Part shown: piece after piece, positions 1 through 10,594 of the stretch
How positions within the stretch are numbered: position 1 is the stretch's first letter
Layout: each line of letters starts with the position of its first letter
Origin: Chrysomallon squamiferum
Taxonomy: Eukaryota > Mollusca > Gastropoda > Neomphalida > Peltospiridae
Assembly (NCBI GenBank): GCA_012295275.1
Contig: CM022679.1
Location: 16,588,342-16,625,841 of the forward strand
Length of the DNA stretch: 37,500 nucleotides
Reading direction: 5' to 3'
The notes under the pieces: model-generated
Told to the model about the DNA's origin: nothing
The model's database searches: none
What the model saw: the letters and a program-made list of their open reading frames with translations, nothing else
Made by a program: the position numbers and the translations under genes

Positions 1-45
1 TACTACTACTACTACAACTACTATTTTATTATTATTATTAGCAGT
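1..45. repeat. (ACT)n and (ATT)n microsatellites
   Basis: Short trinucleotide runs, tact repeats followed by attatt, sit at the window's left edge. The array may continue upstream. Confidence 0.8.
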
Positions 46-85
46 TTTCTGTTTCACTTTACTTCTGTATATTGTTGTTACACTC

Positions 86-388
86 TGTGTTACAGCTCTT
101 GAATCTCCACCCTGTGTTACAGCTCTTGAATCTCCACCCTGTGTTACAGCTCTTGAATCTCCACCCTGTGTTACACCTCTTGAATCTCCACCCTGTGTTA
201 CAGCTCTTGAATCTCCACCCTGTGTTACAGCTCTTGAATCTCCACCCTGTGTTACACCTCTTGAATCTCCACCCTGTGTTACAGCTCTTGAATCTCCACC
301 CTGTGTTACAGCTCTTGAATCTCCACCCTGTGTTACAGCTCTTGAATCTCCACCCTGTGTTACAGCTCTTGAATCTCCACCCTGTGTT
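86..388. repeat. 27-bp minisatellite, about 11 copies
   Basis: The unit contains tgttacagctcttgaatctc and then caccctg, at exactly 27-bp spacing. Two copies (near 172 and 253) carry tacacctc instead of tacagctc, three units apart. Because 27 is a multiple of three and the unit lacks stops in some frames, it makes long repetitive open frames on both strands, which I regard as non-coding. Confidence 0.95.
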
Positions 389-576
389 TATCTGTGTACA
401 TTCCTCACACAACACTAAATAGCTGCTGTAGATTATTCATAGTCGCTTTTTATGTTTGCTTTTCTCTTATTTCTTTTTAGTGTCTGCAGCAGTCATTATA
501 TATTTTTTACACACATGCATACACATACACACACGTGCATGCACATACATATGCCTGTGTATGTGTACACATATAA

Positions 577-591
577 ATACACATACATACA

Positions 592-624
<33 letters not shown>
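577..624. repeat. (ACAT)n microsatellite
   Basis: About ten perfect tetranucleotide copies, preceded from 510 by mixed CA/TA-rich sequence. Confidence 0.9.
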
Positions 625-625
<1 letters not shown>

Positions 626-673
626 GAATATACAAATCATATTCAGGACTAGACAATTAAATACCTAGTATTT

Positions 674-957
674 ATGTATATCTGTGTGATTACATGTATG
701 TGTATCTGTGTGATTACATGTATGTGTATCTGTGTGATTACATGTATGTGTATCTGTGTGATTACATGTTTGTGTATCTGTGTGATTACATATATGTGTA
801 TCTGTGTGATTACATGTATGTGTATCTGTGTGATTACATGTATGTGTATCTGTGTGATTACATGTTTGTGTATCTGTGTGATTACATATATGTGTATCTG
901 TGTGATTACATGTATGTGTATCTGTGTGATTGCATGTATGTGTATCTGTGTGATTAT
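674..957. repeat. 24-bp minisatellite, about 12 copies with four-unit higher order
   Basis: The unit contains tgtatctgtgtgattacatg followed by a variable tail. The tail varies in the order tgtatg, tgtatg, tgtatg, tgtttg, tatatg, tgtatg, tgtatg, tgtttg, tatatg, so blocks of four units (96 bp) repeat. Stop-free frames across it follow from the period being a multiple of three. Confidence 0.93.
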
Positions 958-3900
958 GTAACAGAACACACCAGACACAAACTGCTGGCAGAAACAGTCA
1001 TTAGACCTGCTGGTGTTTACCTTGGGAAGGAATTGGCCCTGCACAATTAGAATAACAAACCTATCTGAGCTGTGAGGTGCCCACCAGTCTGGATGTTGTG
1101 GTGGGTGTGACTGGACTGCAGCGTGCAACCTGAGAATGATTCATGTATGTCTGACATGGCATAACCTGAAAACAATTAATGTGTTTTTGTTACTTAGTGT
1201 CGGTTCTATCTTCTTATAAATTTTATGTTCATTCTGTTTGAAAAATCAATTTAAACTATTTTCCATGGCGTGGTCTTGCCTCATGAATATTATTAGTGTC
1301 CTGTTACATCAGCAGTGTAGATATAAAATAATAATTGTTATTCTTATCTATTGTGAGTTTTTTTTGTTAATTAATTTATTTATTTATTATTATTATTTTT
1401 TTTTTTTTTTTTTGGTTGTAAAAGCAATTAAGAGTTTTACATTTCATTCTGTTAATTTTAAATATCATATACATTAAATTGTTACATTAATTAAAAGTAT
1501 TTGATATTTCTAGCACTTATTATACATTAGCTAAATGTATTCAATATTAAAATGTAATAAACATCAGTTAAATGTAACTTTATATATTAAGTTATTACCT
1601 GTTATTTGCTATCTATTATAATGATATTAAAATGAGCTCCATGTATTTTGTATGCATGTATTTAAATGTTATTGACTGTAATTGTGTGTACATTTGTGTG
1701 CCATAATTAAAATGTTATAAAATTAAGTATTATTAATGCTAGTTGAATACACAGATATTTGCCATATAAAATATTATTAACATTAGCACAAGGTATGAAA
1801 TGTGTTCTACGTTCAACTTTCAAGTGTATTTATTCATGTGGAAATATTTGTTCTTGTTTACAAGGAAAATCTACATGTAGATTGCAGATCAGAACATTGG
1901 CATTCTGACAATTATCTTTGGTTACCTGAAACTTGTAACCAAAAAAAAAGTTTCCTTTCTGAGGAGAATAAGTAAGATGGTAAAGGTTTCTGTTTACAAA
2001 CAGACATACAGTGATATCTGTGTCATTAAAATACTTTAAATACTTTCTTTTTTATCTCCATGTCTCTAATACAATCAAGATTAATAACAATTCTTTAAAT
2101 ATCAACAGAGGCCATGGATTTTTATTTTTATTTTTATTTTTTTTTGTCTGTAAGATTATAAACAGAATCCTGTCTGCAACATAATTACATTCTTTATTTG
2201 AGTTAAAAGTAAACAAGCATAAGTGAATAGCTTATTTATATTATTAAATATTTATACTTGCAGTACTGATAATACAGGGCTTGAACAGATTATTTTATAT
2301 CAATATTTATATCACTGACATGTTTTTAATCCTATTAGATAAAACACAATATATGTGTGTGTGTCTGTCTGTGTGTGTGTGCTTTGAAATTGGTAAATTC
2401 CTTCTGCCACTTAATAATTTCTGTTATAATATACGAGAACTTTTATTTAATAAATATTCTTTTACTTCTTTAACTGTGAGTTACTGAAAATATTTTCTTC
2501 ACAAACCTTTCATCTCAGGTGTTTCCCAGATGTTTCAGAACTCTGAGGAAATCCAGGAAAAAGGAAATATCATCATTATGGTAAACAGAATTTTGAAGAT
2601 GAACTGTATTTCATTAAAAGGAACAAAACAAATGTTATTGGCATGCATGTCCTGGATCCATGTGTAAATTATGTTGAATTATTGCTAAACGGAACAAAGT
2701 GAAATGATCAAAGGACCTATCTAACCTGAGATACAGAGCTTTATGTTTATTTCCTATTCTAACGAGTGCTCCACATGTGTTGCACAAATCAGTTATATAA
2801 ATATAAATATTAATAAGTATTTAACCTTTTTACTGATTGTCTGCTGTTCACCTATTGAATAATGTGGTAGTTGTGTCTTAGCAACACCGACAGCAAAGAA
2901 AAAAACAATGACTGCTGAGCTAAAAAAAATCATTTCACGGATTTCGTAAAATGTTTGATAAATGTGGATAATTACATGTTTCCACATCATCAATGAAAAG
3001 AAAGGAGATTTCCTAAATGAAGGATAGTACACCTTTTGATTCATGTGTACTACTACCGTTGCCAATAACAACCAGGGTTTGTCTGACATTTTGGTAAGTG
3101 AAAGTTGTTTAACACAGAATCTGTGTTACATTCCAGTCTTCATTCATTTAGGCCATTCAACTGCTGCACTTTCAGTAGTGCTAAGACACAAGTACTATAT
3201 TAATTAAATAGGTGAACAGTAGAAGACAATAAAAATGTTAAATACTTTCTTTATCAAATCATAATATATTACACAGCTGTATGTGAATGATCTGAAATGT
3301 ATTACACAGTTACATGTGAAATACAATGTTTTTATCATATCAGGATGATGTATTATAAATGTAAAATTACAGCATGCTGTTCTATCATACAATATATTAA
3401 ATTTTATATTTTAAATCCTGCACTGACACATGGTAATGAAAATGTATTTGAAATCCAAGGCTGAATTAAATGTTAACTATATAATGCAATAGTACTGCTT
3501 ATAATACTGTAATAAAGGAATGACCATTAGCTCCTACATACATATGTATGCATGTACATACACAAACACATATGCACAAACACACATATATACTATATAA
3601 AATACATATACAAAATTACACGATACATAAATAGATTCACATTAATGTCCATTCATACACATTCATTCACATGACAGGAAAATAATGTCAGTGAATATAG
3701 CTGCCAACCATGAGAACACATTTAGCTTATTTGAATAACACACGAATGTTTTTCTGAATTAGCAATGCTTTGAAAAGTAATGTATTGCAGAAAAAAGAAC
3801 AAAAAGGGGTAAAAAAAGGACATCATTTCTATTCTTAAAAAATCAAAAAGCTGAATTTTTTGGAAGTAATGGAATTGTTATTAAAACTAAATTATTCATA

Positions 3901-4408
3901 AATATAATGCATTTAAAAAACAAATCCATGGTGCATAAAAAAAATATGATGGTGTATTTACTTCTAGACACAGCTGTTTTATCTGTTGGTTTGAGGTTCA
4001 CATATGTGTAATGGCACCCATTAATACAACCTTTGATTTTTGAATACTTTTTATTGAATGTTGAAGATGTGTATGTATATTACAATGTATACATCTTTGG
4101 AATATCTGTGTACAAGCGTGACAGACTATAAGGGATACTGATATACATACAGGTCTCTGTGTGAGTGTGGAGAAGAAGAGAGAAGAGTTTTTGTATGAGT
4201 ACCATATTATCTGTTATTCCTTTCTTACCAATAGAACACATTTAACATTAATTCAGTATTACCAGGAATAAGATGATATACAGCTGTTCAAAATATAATA
4301 AATAAATTCATACACCCACTCACACATACATACACACACATATATAAAACATATCAGTATATAGACAAAAATATGTATGCGTATTTGTTTCTTTACTAAG
4401 ACATACAT
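958..4408. other. No gene recognised; AT-rich intron or 5' flank of gene 1
   Basis: A slightly GC-richer stretch lies at 961-1140, but no frame resembles a PDZ N-terminal exon. The rest is AT-rich with A/T runs and short CA/TG tracts (2350-2380, 3536-3600, 4316-4340). A short acceptor-to-donor interval near 2520-2580 was considered and rejected as an exon. Confidence 0.6.
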
Positions 4409-4409
4409 C

Positions 4410-4470
<61 letters not shown>
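4409..4470. repeat. (ATT)n microsatellite
   Basis: About 20 uninterrupted ATT triplets. The interval from here to 5083 is AT-rich intron with nothing recognised. Confidence 0.95.
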
Positions 4471-4471
<1 letters not shown>

Positions 4472-5083
4472 GGTAGTATTTGTTACACTGTTACATATTT
4501 CATTCATTTGTTAATAGCTAGCTGACAGTTACATGTTTAGAGAAGTATTGGTTTTATACATACTGTATGTCACACTTAGAGACATCTGTTAGTCTATGTA
4601 ACACATTTTTAATAGATGCTGTAATACATGTCTGTATTTCATAAGCAAGCTGAATTGTCGTCAGATTCTGAACAAAACAAGAGAAATGATTTAATGTTTA
4701 ATTAGTGTCCACATCACATAAGAAAACCACACTTTTAAATTAATTTATTAAAAAAAATAACTACTTAGATTTAGTTTTGAAGCAGTAAAAAATGATTAAA
4801 GTCATTTGTAAATGTTATGTAAGAATCTTAAAAATACTGGGAAAAAAGGAGAAGAAAAAAGCATTATTTAATGATGTTATTAATCTGTAAATTTGAATGA
4901 AAAAGAATTCTTCAGAATCTAGAATGGTACATTGTTTTTCAAAACATCTGTTAAGTTAATAAAAAGAATACTATAAAACAAATAAAATTCAGTTCATTAT
5001 AATACATGTGGAATTAAATAACTTTTTGAAAAACATATATATTCTTTTTTTAAACTTTTATTACACAAACCGTGTTATTTCAG

Positions 5084-5235
5084 GTTCAGCCTAACAGTGT
5101 TTCAGAAAGGGCGGGGCTGCTGGCGGGTGATGCTATACTGCAGATAAACAACACGCCCACAGATAGCTTGACACATGAAAATGCCAAGATGGAAATTGTC
5201 CGCTCCGGAAATGATATCAATCTGCTAGTGGCACG
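5084..5235 (+). CDS. Gene 1 exon: second half of PDZ domain
   Basis: The exon follows a T-rich acceptor ending at 5083 and stops at donor gtgaga (5236). It has 152 nt, enters at phase 0 and leaves two bases of a split Arg codon. It starts VQPNSVSERAGLLAGDAILQ, the PDZ beta-C/alpha-A/beta-D region with the usual GD-I-L-x-I core. It continues to THENAKMEIV, where His31 stands at the first position of helix alpha-B, the residue that in class I PDZ domains contacts a Ser/Thr at ligand position -2. The N-terminal half with the carboxylate-binding loop is missing and should be an upstream exon. Length and phases equal those of the gene 2 exon at 25060-25211. A minisatellite begins about 12 bases after the donor. 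Confidence 0.92.
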
Positions 5236-5247
5236 GTGAGACTTTTT

Positions 5248-6282
5248 ATACACAGGGATTTACACACATCCAGGGATTTACACACAGACCCAGGGATTTA
5301 CACACATCCAGGGATTTACACACATCCAGGGATTTACACACATCCAGGGATTTACACACATCCAGGGATTTACACACATCCAGGGATTTACACACACATC
5401 CAGGGATTTACACACATCCAGGGATTTACACACATCCAGGGATTTACACACATCCAGGGACCCAGGGATTTTACACATCCAGGGATTTAGACCCAGGGAT
5501 TTACACACACACAGGGAGACATCCAGGGTTTTACACACAGACCCAGGGTTTACACACATCCAGGGATTTACCACTCCAGGTTTTACACATCCAGGGATTT
5601 ACACACAGAGACCCAGGGATTTTACACACAGACCCAGGGTTTTACACATCCAGGGACCCAGACCCAGGGATTTTGGGTTTTACACACAGACACAGGGATT
5701 TTTACACACATCCAGGGATTTACACATCCAGGGACCAGACCCAGGGATTTACACACATCCCTGGGATTTTACACACATCCAGGGACCCTCCAGGGGTTTT
5801 ACACACATCCAGGGATTTACACACATCCTGGGTTTTACACACATCCAGGGATTTACATAGACCCAGGGATTTACACATAGACCCATGGATTTACACATAG
5901 ACCCTGGGTTTTACACAGAGACCCTGGGATTTATACAAACATCCAGGGATTTACACACACATCCAGGGATTTACACAGAGACACAGAGATTTACACAGAG
6001 ATCCTGGGATTTACATATAGACCCATGGATTTATACAAACATCCAGGGATTTATACACACATCCAGGGATTTATACAAACATCCAGGGATTTATACAAAC
6101 ATCCAGGGATTTATACACACATCCAGGGATTTACACAGAGACACAGAGATTTACACTTAGACCCTGGGATTTACACACAGACCCATGGATTTATACACAC
6201 ATCCAGGGATTTACACAGAGATCCTGGGATTTACACATAGACCCTGGGATTTACACATAGACCCTGGGATTTACACATAGAC
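5248..6282. repeat. 18-bp minisatellite beside the PDZ exon donor, about 1.03 kb
   Basis: The unit is cagggatttacacacatc with variants (acccagggattt, atagaccctggg, cagagacacaga). It begins about 12 bases after the donor at 5236 and fills nearly half of this 2.4-kb intron. The first part (to about 5460) is the most regular; the middle (5460-5880) is irregular with lost or inserted units; the last part has longer mixed units. The long open frames across it are repeat artefacts. Confidence 0.95.
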
Positions 6283-7659
6283 TGGTTGTGTCCATGACTT
6301 AATAGGATCCAAGTTTTTGTATTATGACACAAGACAGATAGGGAATGACACTTTTTATAAACAGAGACCCAGGGCTTAGACAGGTCTTATTTCAGAGATA
6401 AAAGTTCCAGTGCATAATTCTCCAGTGTAGTTTAAAACACTATCAAAACAAACATAAAATATTAAGAAAAAAAAAAAGGCTGGGAAAGATTCCACAAGTG
6501 CCTTGATAAAGTTCCTTAGATAAGTTCCAAGGTGCACAATTCATTATATGATATGTAAAAAGCCAAGTAACCTAACTTCGTTATGCAGTTTAACTTGTAT
6601 TTCTTGCAGATTTTATTGAACATTTTTCTTACAAATATAGTGTACAGGCTATTTATGACGTGTTCACAAGAATTCAGTGTATTGGTCATATCGCTTCACC
6701 CACTTTCTACTTTCAACGTTTTTTCTAACACAGTTATTGCACCACTATTTCTGAAATCTTAGATCAAGTGAAAAGGCTTTTAAATCGAGCTTTTATTTAT
6801 TTCACTTTTTTTTTTTTTTTTTCATTATACTAATCACCACAGACTTTATTTGCATAACCCAAATAACATGGCATTAATGTTTATCACCACTGCACAATAA
6901 AAACTGAAACTCATGTAAGTACAGTAGGGTTGAGATAAGTTTAGATTACTTCTTTTCATATTTAAGTGTTTATAGTTCCAACCTGTGCCCCAGTACTGGT
7001 TTATCAAAGATTATGTAAGGCATGCATTTTCCTGTTTATGGGTTGGTGCATTAAAAAAAATCTTGGTGTTATTTTTTATGAGCAGCCATTATAGGGATGA
7101 CAGCATATTTCTCTCATTATACGAAATGACATAATACTGGTATTTAATAACTATTAAATACTTTAAAATGGTTAAAAACCCCAGTGTATTATATTCATTT
7201 AAGTAGTAAATGCCTAAGGAAATGTAATTAGTTTCTTAAGTCTGATGTTAAGAGCAGACATTTTAATTTTTAAAATATTTGCATTACATTTTTCGTTTTG
7301 GTTTTCATCAAAGAAGCTGTCTTCAAGATTTCTTTTCAGTGGTTTTACACAACCAGGAGTTTGTGAAATCCACTTCAGTGTGTATTATTTCCTGTTGTAG
7401 CCCAGTCACTGAAACCACATCACAGTGGACATCATACGTACTTCCTGTCTGTGAAAAGATGTAGATGATATGACAAATTCTTTTCTGCTAATTGAAAAAG
7501 TAGCTAAGGAAATGTACTGAACAAATATTCATTAATTGTTTCATTCATTTATTCATTCTCTAATTCCTTCATTCATCCTTTTATTCCTTCATTGTTCATC
7601 CATTCACCTATTGATTGATTGATTGTTGCACTGAGTCACCCTTGTATTGGTTTTTCCAG
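6283..7659. other. Rest of gene 1 intron, no gene recognised
   Basis: AT-rich sequence with a poly(T) run near 6806 and an imperfect TTCA/TTGA tract at 7525-7625 just upstream of the next exon. An isolated remnant of the 18-bp unit (acccagggctta) lies near 6366. Confidence 0.6.
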
Positions 7660-7801
7660 TGGTGCTGTTAGGATCTGGAAGCCCCAGGTGACGCCTCTGT
7701 CTGAGCTGAGACCAGCAGAGCTGAAAACAATCAAAACAGCAACAGGAGACGACCTGCAGGCGGTTCAGAAAACCTCTCTCATTATGAACAGACCCCCACA
7801 G
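7660..7801 (+). CDS. Gene 1 exon: PDZ-to-ZM linker
   Basis: The acceptor is tttttccag (ends 7659) and the donor gttgtg (7802). The first base completes the Arg codon left by the PDZ exon, and 47 codons follow, ending at phase 0. The peptide begins GAVRIWKPQVTPLSELRP and continues through a basic, Thr-rich stretch to NRPPQ. A short W-K/R-P segment directly after the PDZ is typical of ALP/Zasp proteins. The linker is probably flexible. No catalytic or metal-binding residues are present. Confidence 0.85.
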
Positions 7802-8636
7802 GTTGTGGTTACACTTTTTCTTCTTCCTAATATTTTAATAATAAGTTTCAGTATTGCAGTAAAATACAATACAATTATAAGATATGGTAGTGTACAATAT
7901 TTGTTTGTTTCTTTGTTTATTTTTCAAATTTTATTCTAACAACATTAAAAGCTTTGTTAAAAGAGAAGAAAAACTATTAATAGCCAAATTATTGGGGGTG
8001 TGTTTTTTGTTGTGTTTTTTTGTGTTCTTTTTCTTTTAATATGTTGAAATGTTGTAAGAGTATGTTAGAGATGTTTCCTCAGCTGTAATATGTAACAGTG
8101 AAGTGTGACATAAACAAGAATGTCACTGTAAAATCTGTTCATTTATCTCCCTTCAGATTATCATTGGTCTTCTTGATTATCAGTAAATGAAAAACATATT
8201 TATAATGTTTCATCCAACATTAAAGTTAATCTGTTAATAAAAAAATTTTATTTACTATTTTTAAATAATTCATGGTCTCTTTATACCTCTCCTTTTATTT
8301 TTATTTTACCAACCAGTGTTGTTGTTTTAGTGTTTTTATTCTCATTTCATCAGTCTGCTTTTTGTCAATTTAAAATAATATAACTTGTCTTCCTAAATCC
8401 TAGGTCCAGCTCTAAAAGTCTAAACTAAATAATTTGTTGAGATCTCTTTATATTAGTTTTCAAAACAACAGTGTCAGTGTATTAATAACTTTCTACAATT
8501 TCTAATAATGTATAATTACATCTAGGTACGTTTGATTAGTTTTCTTTACAAACAGAAACTTGAGTTTTATCTGCTTTCTTCACCAGCTGTAGACAGGGTG
8601 TAGATGACACACGTTATTTGCTGTTTTTTCTGACAG
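7802..8636. other. Gene 1 intron between linker and ZM exons
   Basis: This 835-bp AT-rich intron has no repeat array and no additional exon that I can support. Confidence 0.7.
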
Positions 8637-8815
8637 GAGCCGTGCACAATTGGAAGCAGTCACAACAGAGCAGCTCAACCTTTTGGTGCTCCCAAAGCAG
8701 CCGTCCCCAACGTTGTCCATGCTCAGTACAACTCACCTATAGGACTGTATTCCGCTGATAACATCGCCAACACCTACACCTCACAGACTGCAGGAATTCA
8801 GAAGGAAATGCAGAA
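8637..8815 (+). CDS. Gene 1 exon with ZM (Zasp) motif
   Basis: The acceptor is ttctgacag (ends 8636) and the donor gtatgt (8816). The 179-nt exon enters at phase 0 and leaves two bases. It encodes a variable start (EPCTIGSSHNRAAQPFGAP) and then the ZM hallmark, including AQYNSPIGLYSADNIANTY at about residues 127-145 of the window protein. In ALP, ZASP/Cypher and insect Zasp proteins this motif helps bind the alpha-actinin rod and target the protein to Z-discs. Together with the flanking PDZ and LIM exons it makes the family call secure. That the protein acts in muscle is inferred from the family. Confidence 0.93.
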
Positions 8816-9578
8816 GTATGTGAATTTGATTATTGTTTAAATGATTGTGTAATATGGAGCACCTGCTATACAGTGATATAAGTAGACTGTATAACTATCT
8901 TCTTCAGTAAATATATGTATGTGATATATGTATGTGTGTTGCTAGGTCTTGAGTAATGTGAACTGTGTACACTGGAGTTGAATGTTTGCAGTGTGCACTC
9001 AGTGACAGACACTCACTTTTTGAGACACACCCCCTGTTTAAACAAAGATGATGACTCATAACTAGAATCGTCTCCCATCTCTATAAAACCACACCTGAGA
9101 TACATCTTAGTGTAATCTGCAGCTCATTCCCATCACAGCTTACTTACTGTTATATCTCACTGAAGTTTTCCAACTGGTGTGCTACAGGATCAAACCTCCT
9201 TTGTCCACATTTCAGGACATTTCCTGTCCAAAAACAAGTTCACTAAAGATGGTTTGATTCATGCTTTCTAAACTAAGTGAATGTGCTCCAGCTGGCTTTT
9301 TCCTGTTCCAACCAATGTTCAGTGGTTAATTTATCAATGTTCTTATGATATATACACTTTCCACTTTCTTTGAAGCTGTGTGGAAAAGGTACACTGTTAA
9401 CTGATGAAAGGAACATTATCATGTTAATTATGTCTTACAATCATTATACAACACCTTTATGTAAATAACAACCAATAATAAAATGCATCAAGCTGAAATT
9501 TACTATATCTTATATAAAACTATGCTTGCTGTTCATGACAAGTAAGCAGTGTTTGTTACATCATGATTTTTATTTCAG
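8816..9578. other. Gene 1 intron between ZM exon and next linker exon
   Basis: A 763-bp intron with mixed composition and a short tatg run near 8912-8935. No other feature was recognised. Confidence 0.7.
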
Positions 9579-9775
9579 CCTTGACATCAATGAGCAGGAG
9601 GTGGGGGCGAAGTTGACCGGGACCTACCAGCCAGTGGCCACCTCGCCAGGTCAGAGTGCACGCCACCAGGACACTAACCCTGGTGAAGAGATTGAGTACA
9701 AAGGCTACACTAACCCGAATCTGCAGTCTCGCTCTTTCCACGCTGTAACAGCAAAACTGGAGGAAGAGGGGGAGT
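9579..9775 (+). CDS. Gene 1 exon: C-terminal part of ZM/DUF4749-like linker
   Basis: The acceptor is tttatttcag (ends 9578) and the donor gtatgt (9776). The first base completes an Asn codon; 65 codons and one leftover base follow. The peptide starts LDINEQEVGAKLTGTYQP and ends with NPNLQSRSFHAVTAKLEEEG. The QSRSF-type segment before an acidic helix matches the end of the conserved linker seen in PDLIM proteins between PDZ and LIM. The exon is clearly more GC-rich than its introns. An open frame runs past the donor to about 9828, but its residues beyond 9775 do not resemble the family, so the splice site is preferred. Confidence 0.88.
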
Positions 9776-10594
9776 GTATGTTCTGTTCCTTGCTGCATGG
9801 ACAGGCCACATCACATCATCTCGGTTAAATCATCAGAATCATTCTCTGTCAAATTAATACAGAATCTGAAACAAAAGTCGGAATTGTAAATTCATTGTTA
9901 TGTGATGTGGCCTGAACCTTTTATAGCACATTGAAAATAACTACACATAGTTAATGTGATGATATAAAAATAATGTACAGATTGATTTCAGTTAATGAAA
10001 ATAATATACAGTTAATAGCAATTTATAATTAATTTGATATAATAAAAATAATGGTTGGTTAATTTGGTACAGTAATAATAGTTATTTAAATGTAAAAATA
10101 AAATTAAAAATGTTTGTTCTCACACAATCACATGTGCAATCATTAATGCATTCATTCACACCTAAGTGTGTAATTTATATCTGACATGTGTAAAACTTCA
10201 GTTTATAAACAACACTTTTATTTATGATTTAATTTTATTTAACTGATTGATGCTGTAATAACTGAACTGATTTCTTCATTTAACTGTAACCAGCCAAGGA
10301 GAGAAGGTTTAATTTCAATATTCTGAATGTTTTAAATGTTGTAGCATGATTTTCACTTTTGAAATTTATGTTGGTATGAAACATTTGGTTAACAATAATG
10401 TTTTGTTGTGTGTTTTTACTAATTTTTGTGTTCTTTAAAACTGTTATGTAAGTATTCAGTAGAGAATTTTTAAATGCTGGTTTTGTTTGGGTTAAAGTAA
10501 TTTTATGATGTTACGTTTCTACTGGTTGAGGCCTCAAGGCGCAGTTCAGCAACACTCAAAGTGATCTCGTTTTACCTTACACTCGTCTGACAGT
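9776..10594. other. Start of long gene 1 intron, no gene recognised
   Basis: AT-rich sequence with short TAAT/ATAA tracts. No exon candidate was seen before the 47-bp array. Confidence 0.6.

Noticed and set aside
59-422. Long open frames on both strands with a nine-residue repeat
   Set aside because: They are produced by the 27-bp minisatellite, open on both strands because the period is a multiple of three. There is no splice or start context and no matching domain.
649-1128. 159-codon minus-strand open frame with an ITQIHIHV-type repeat
   Set aside because: Most of it is the 24-bp array read backwards. The remaining part (about 961-1128) has no recognisable domain.
2519-2580. Possible 62-nt exon between an acceptor (catctcag) and donor (gtaaac)
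   Set aside because: The peptide resembles no part of a PDZ-LIM protein, and the PDZ halves join directly at phase 0 in gene 2, so no exon is expected here. Its 62-nt length would also shift the frame before the next exon.
5236-6240. Several open frames with DLHTSRD- or GIYTHP-type repeats
   Set aside because: All lie in the 18-bp minisatellite within a gene 1 intron. Period 18 keeps any stop-free frame open.
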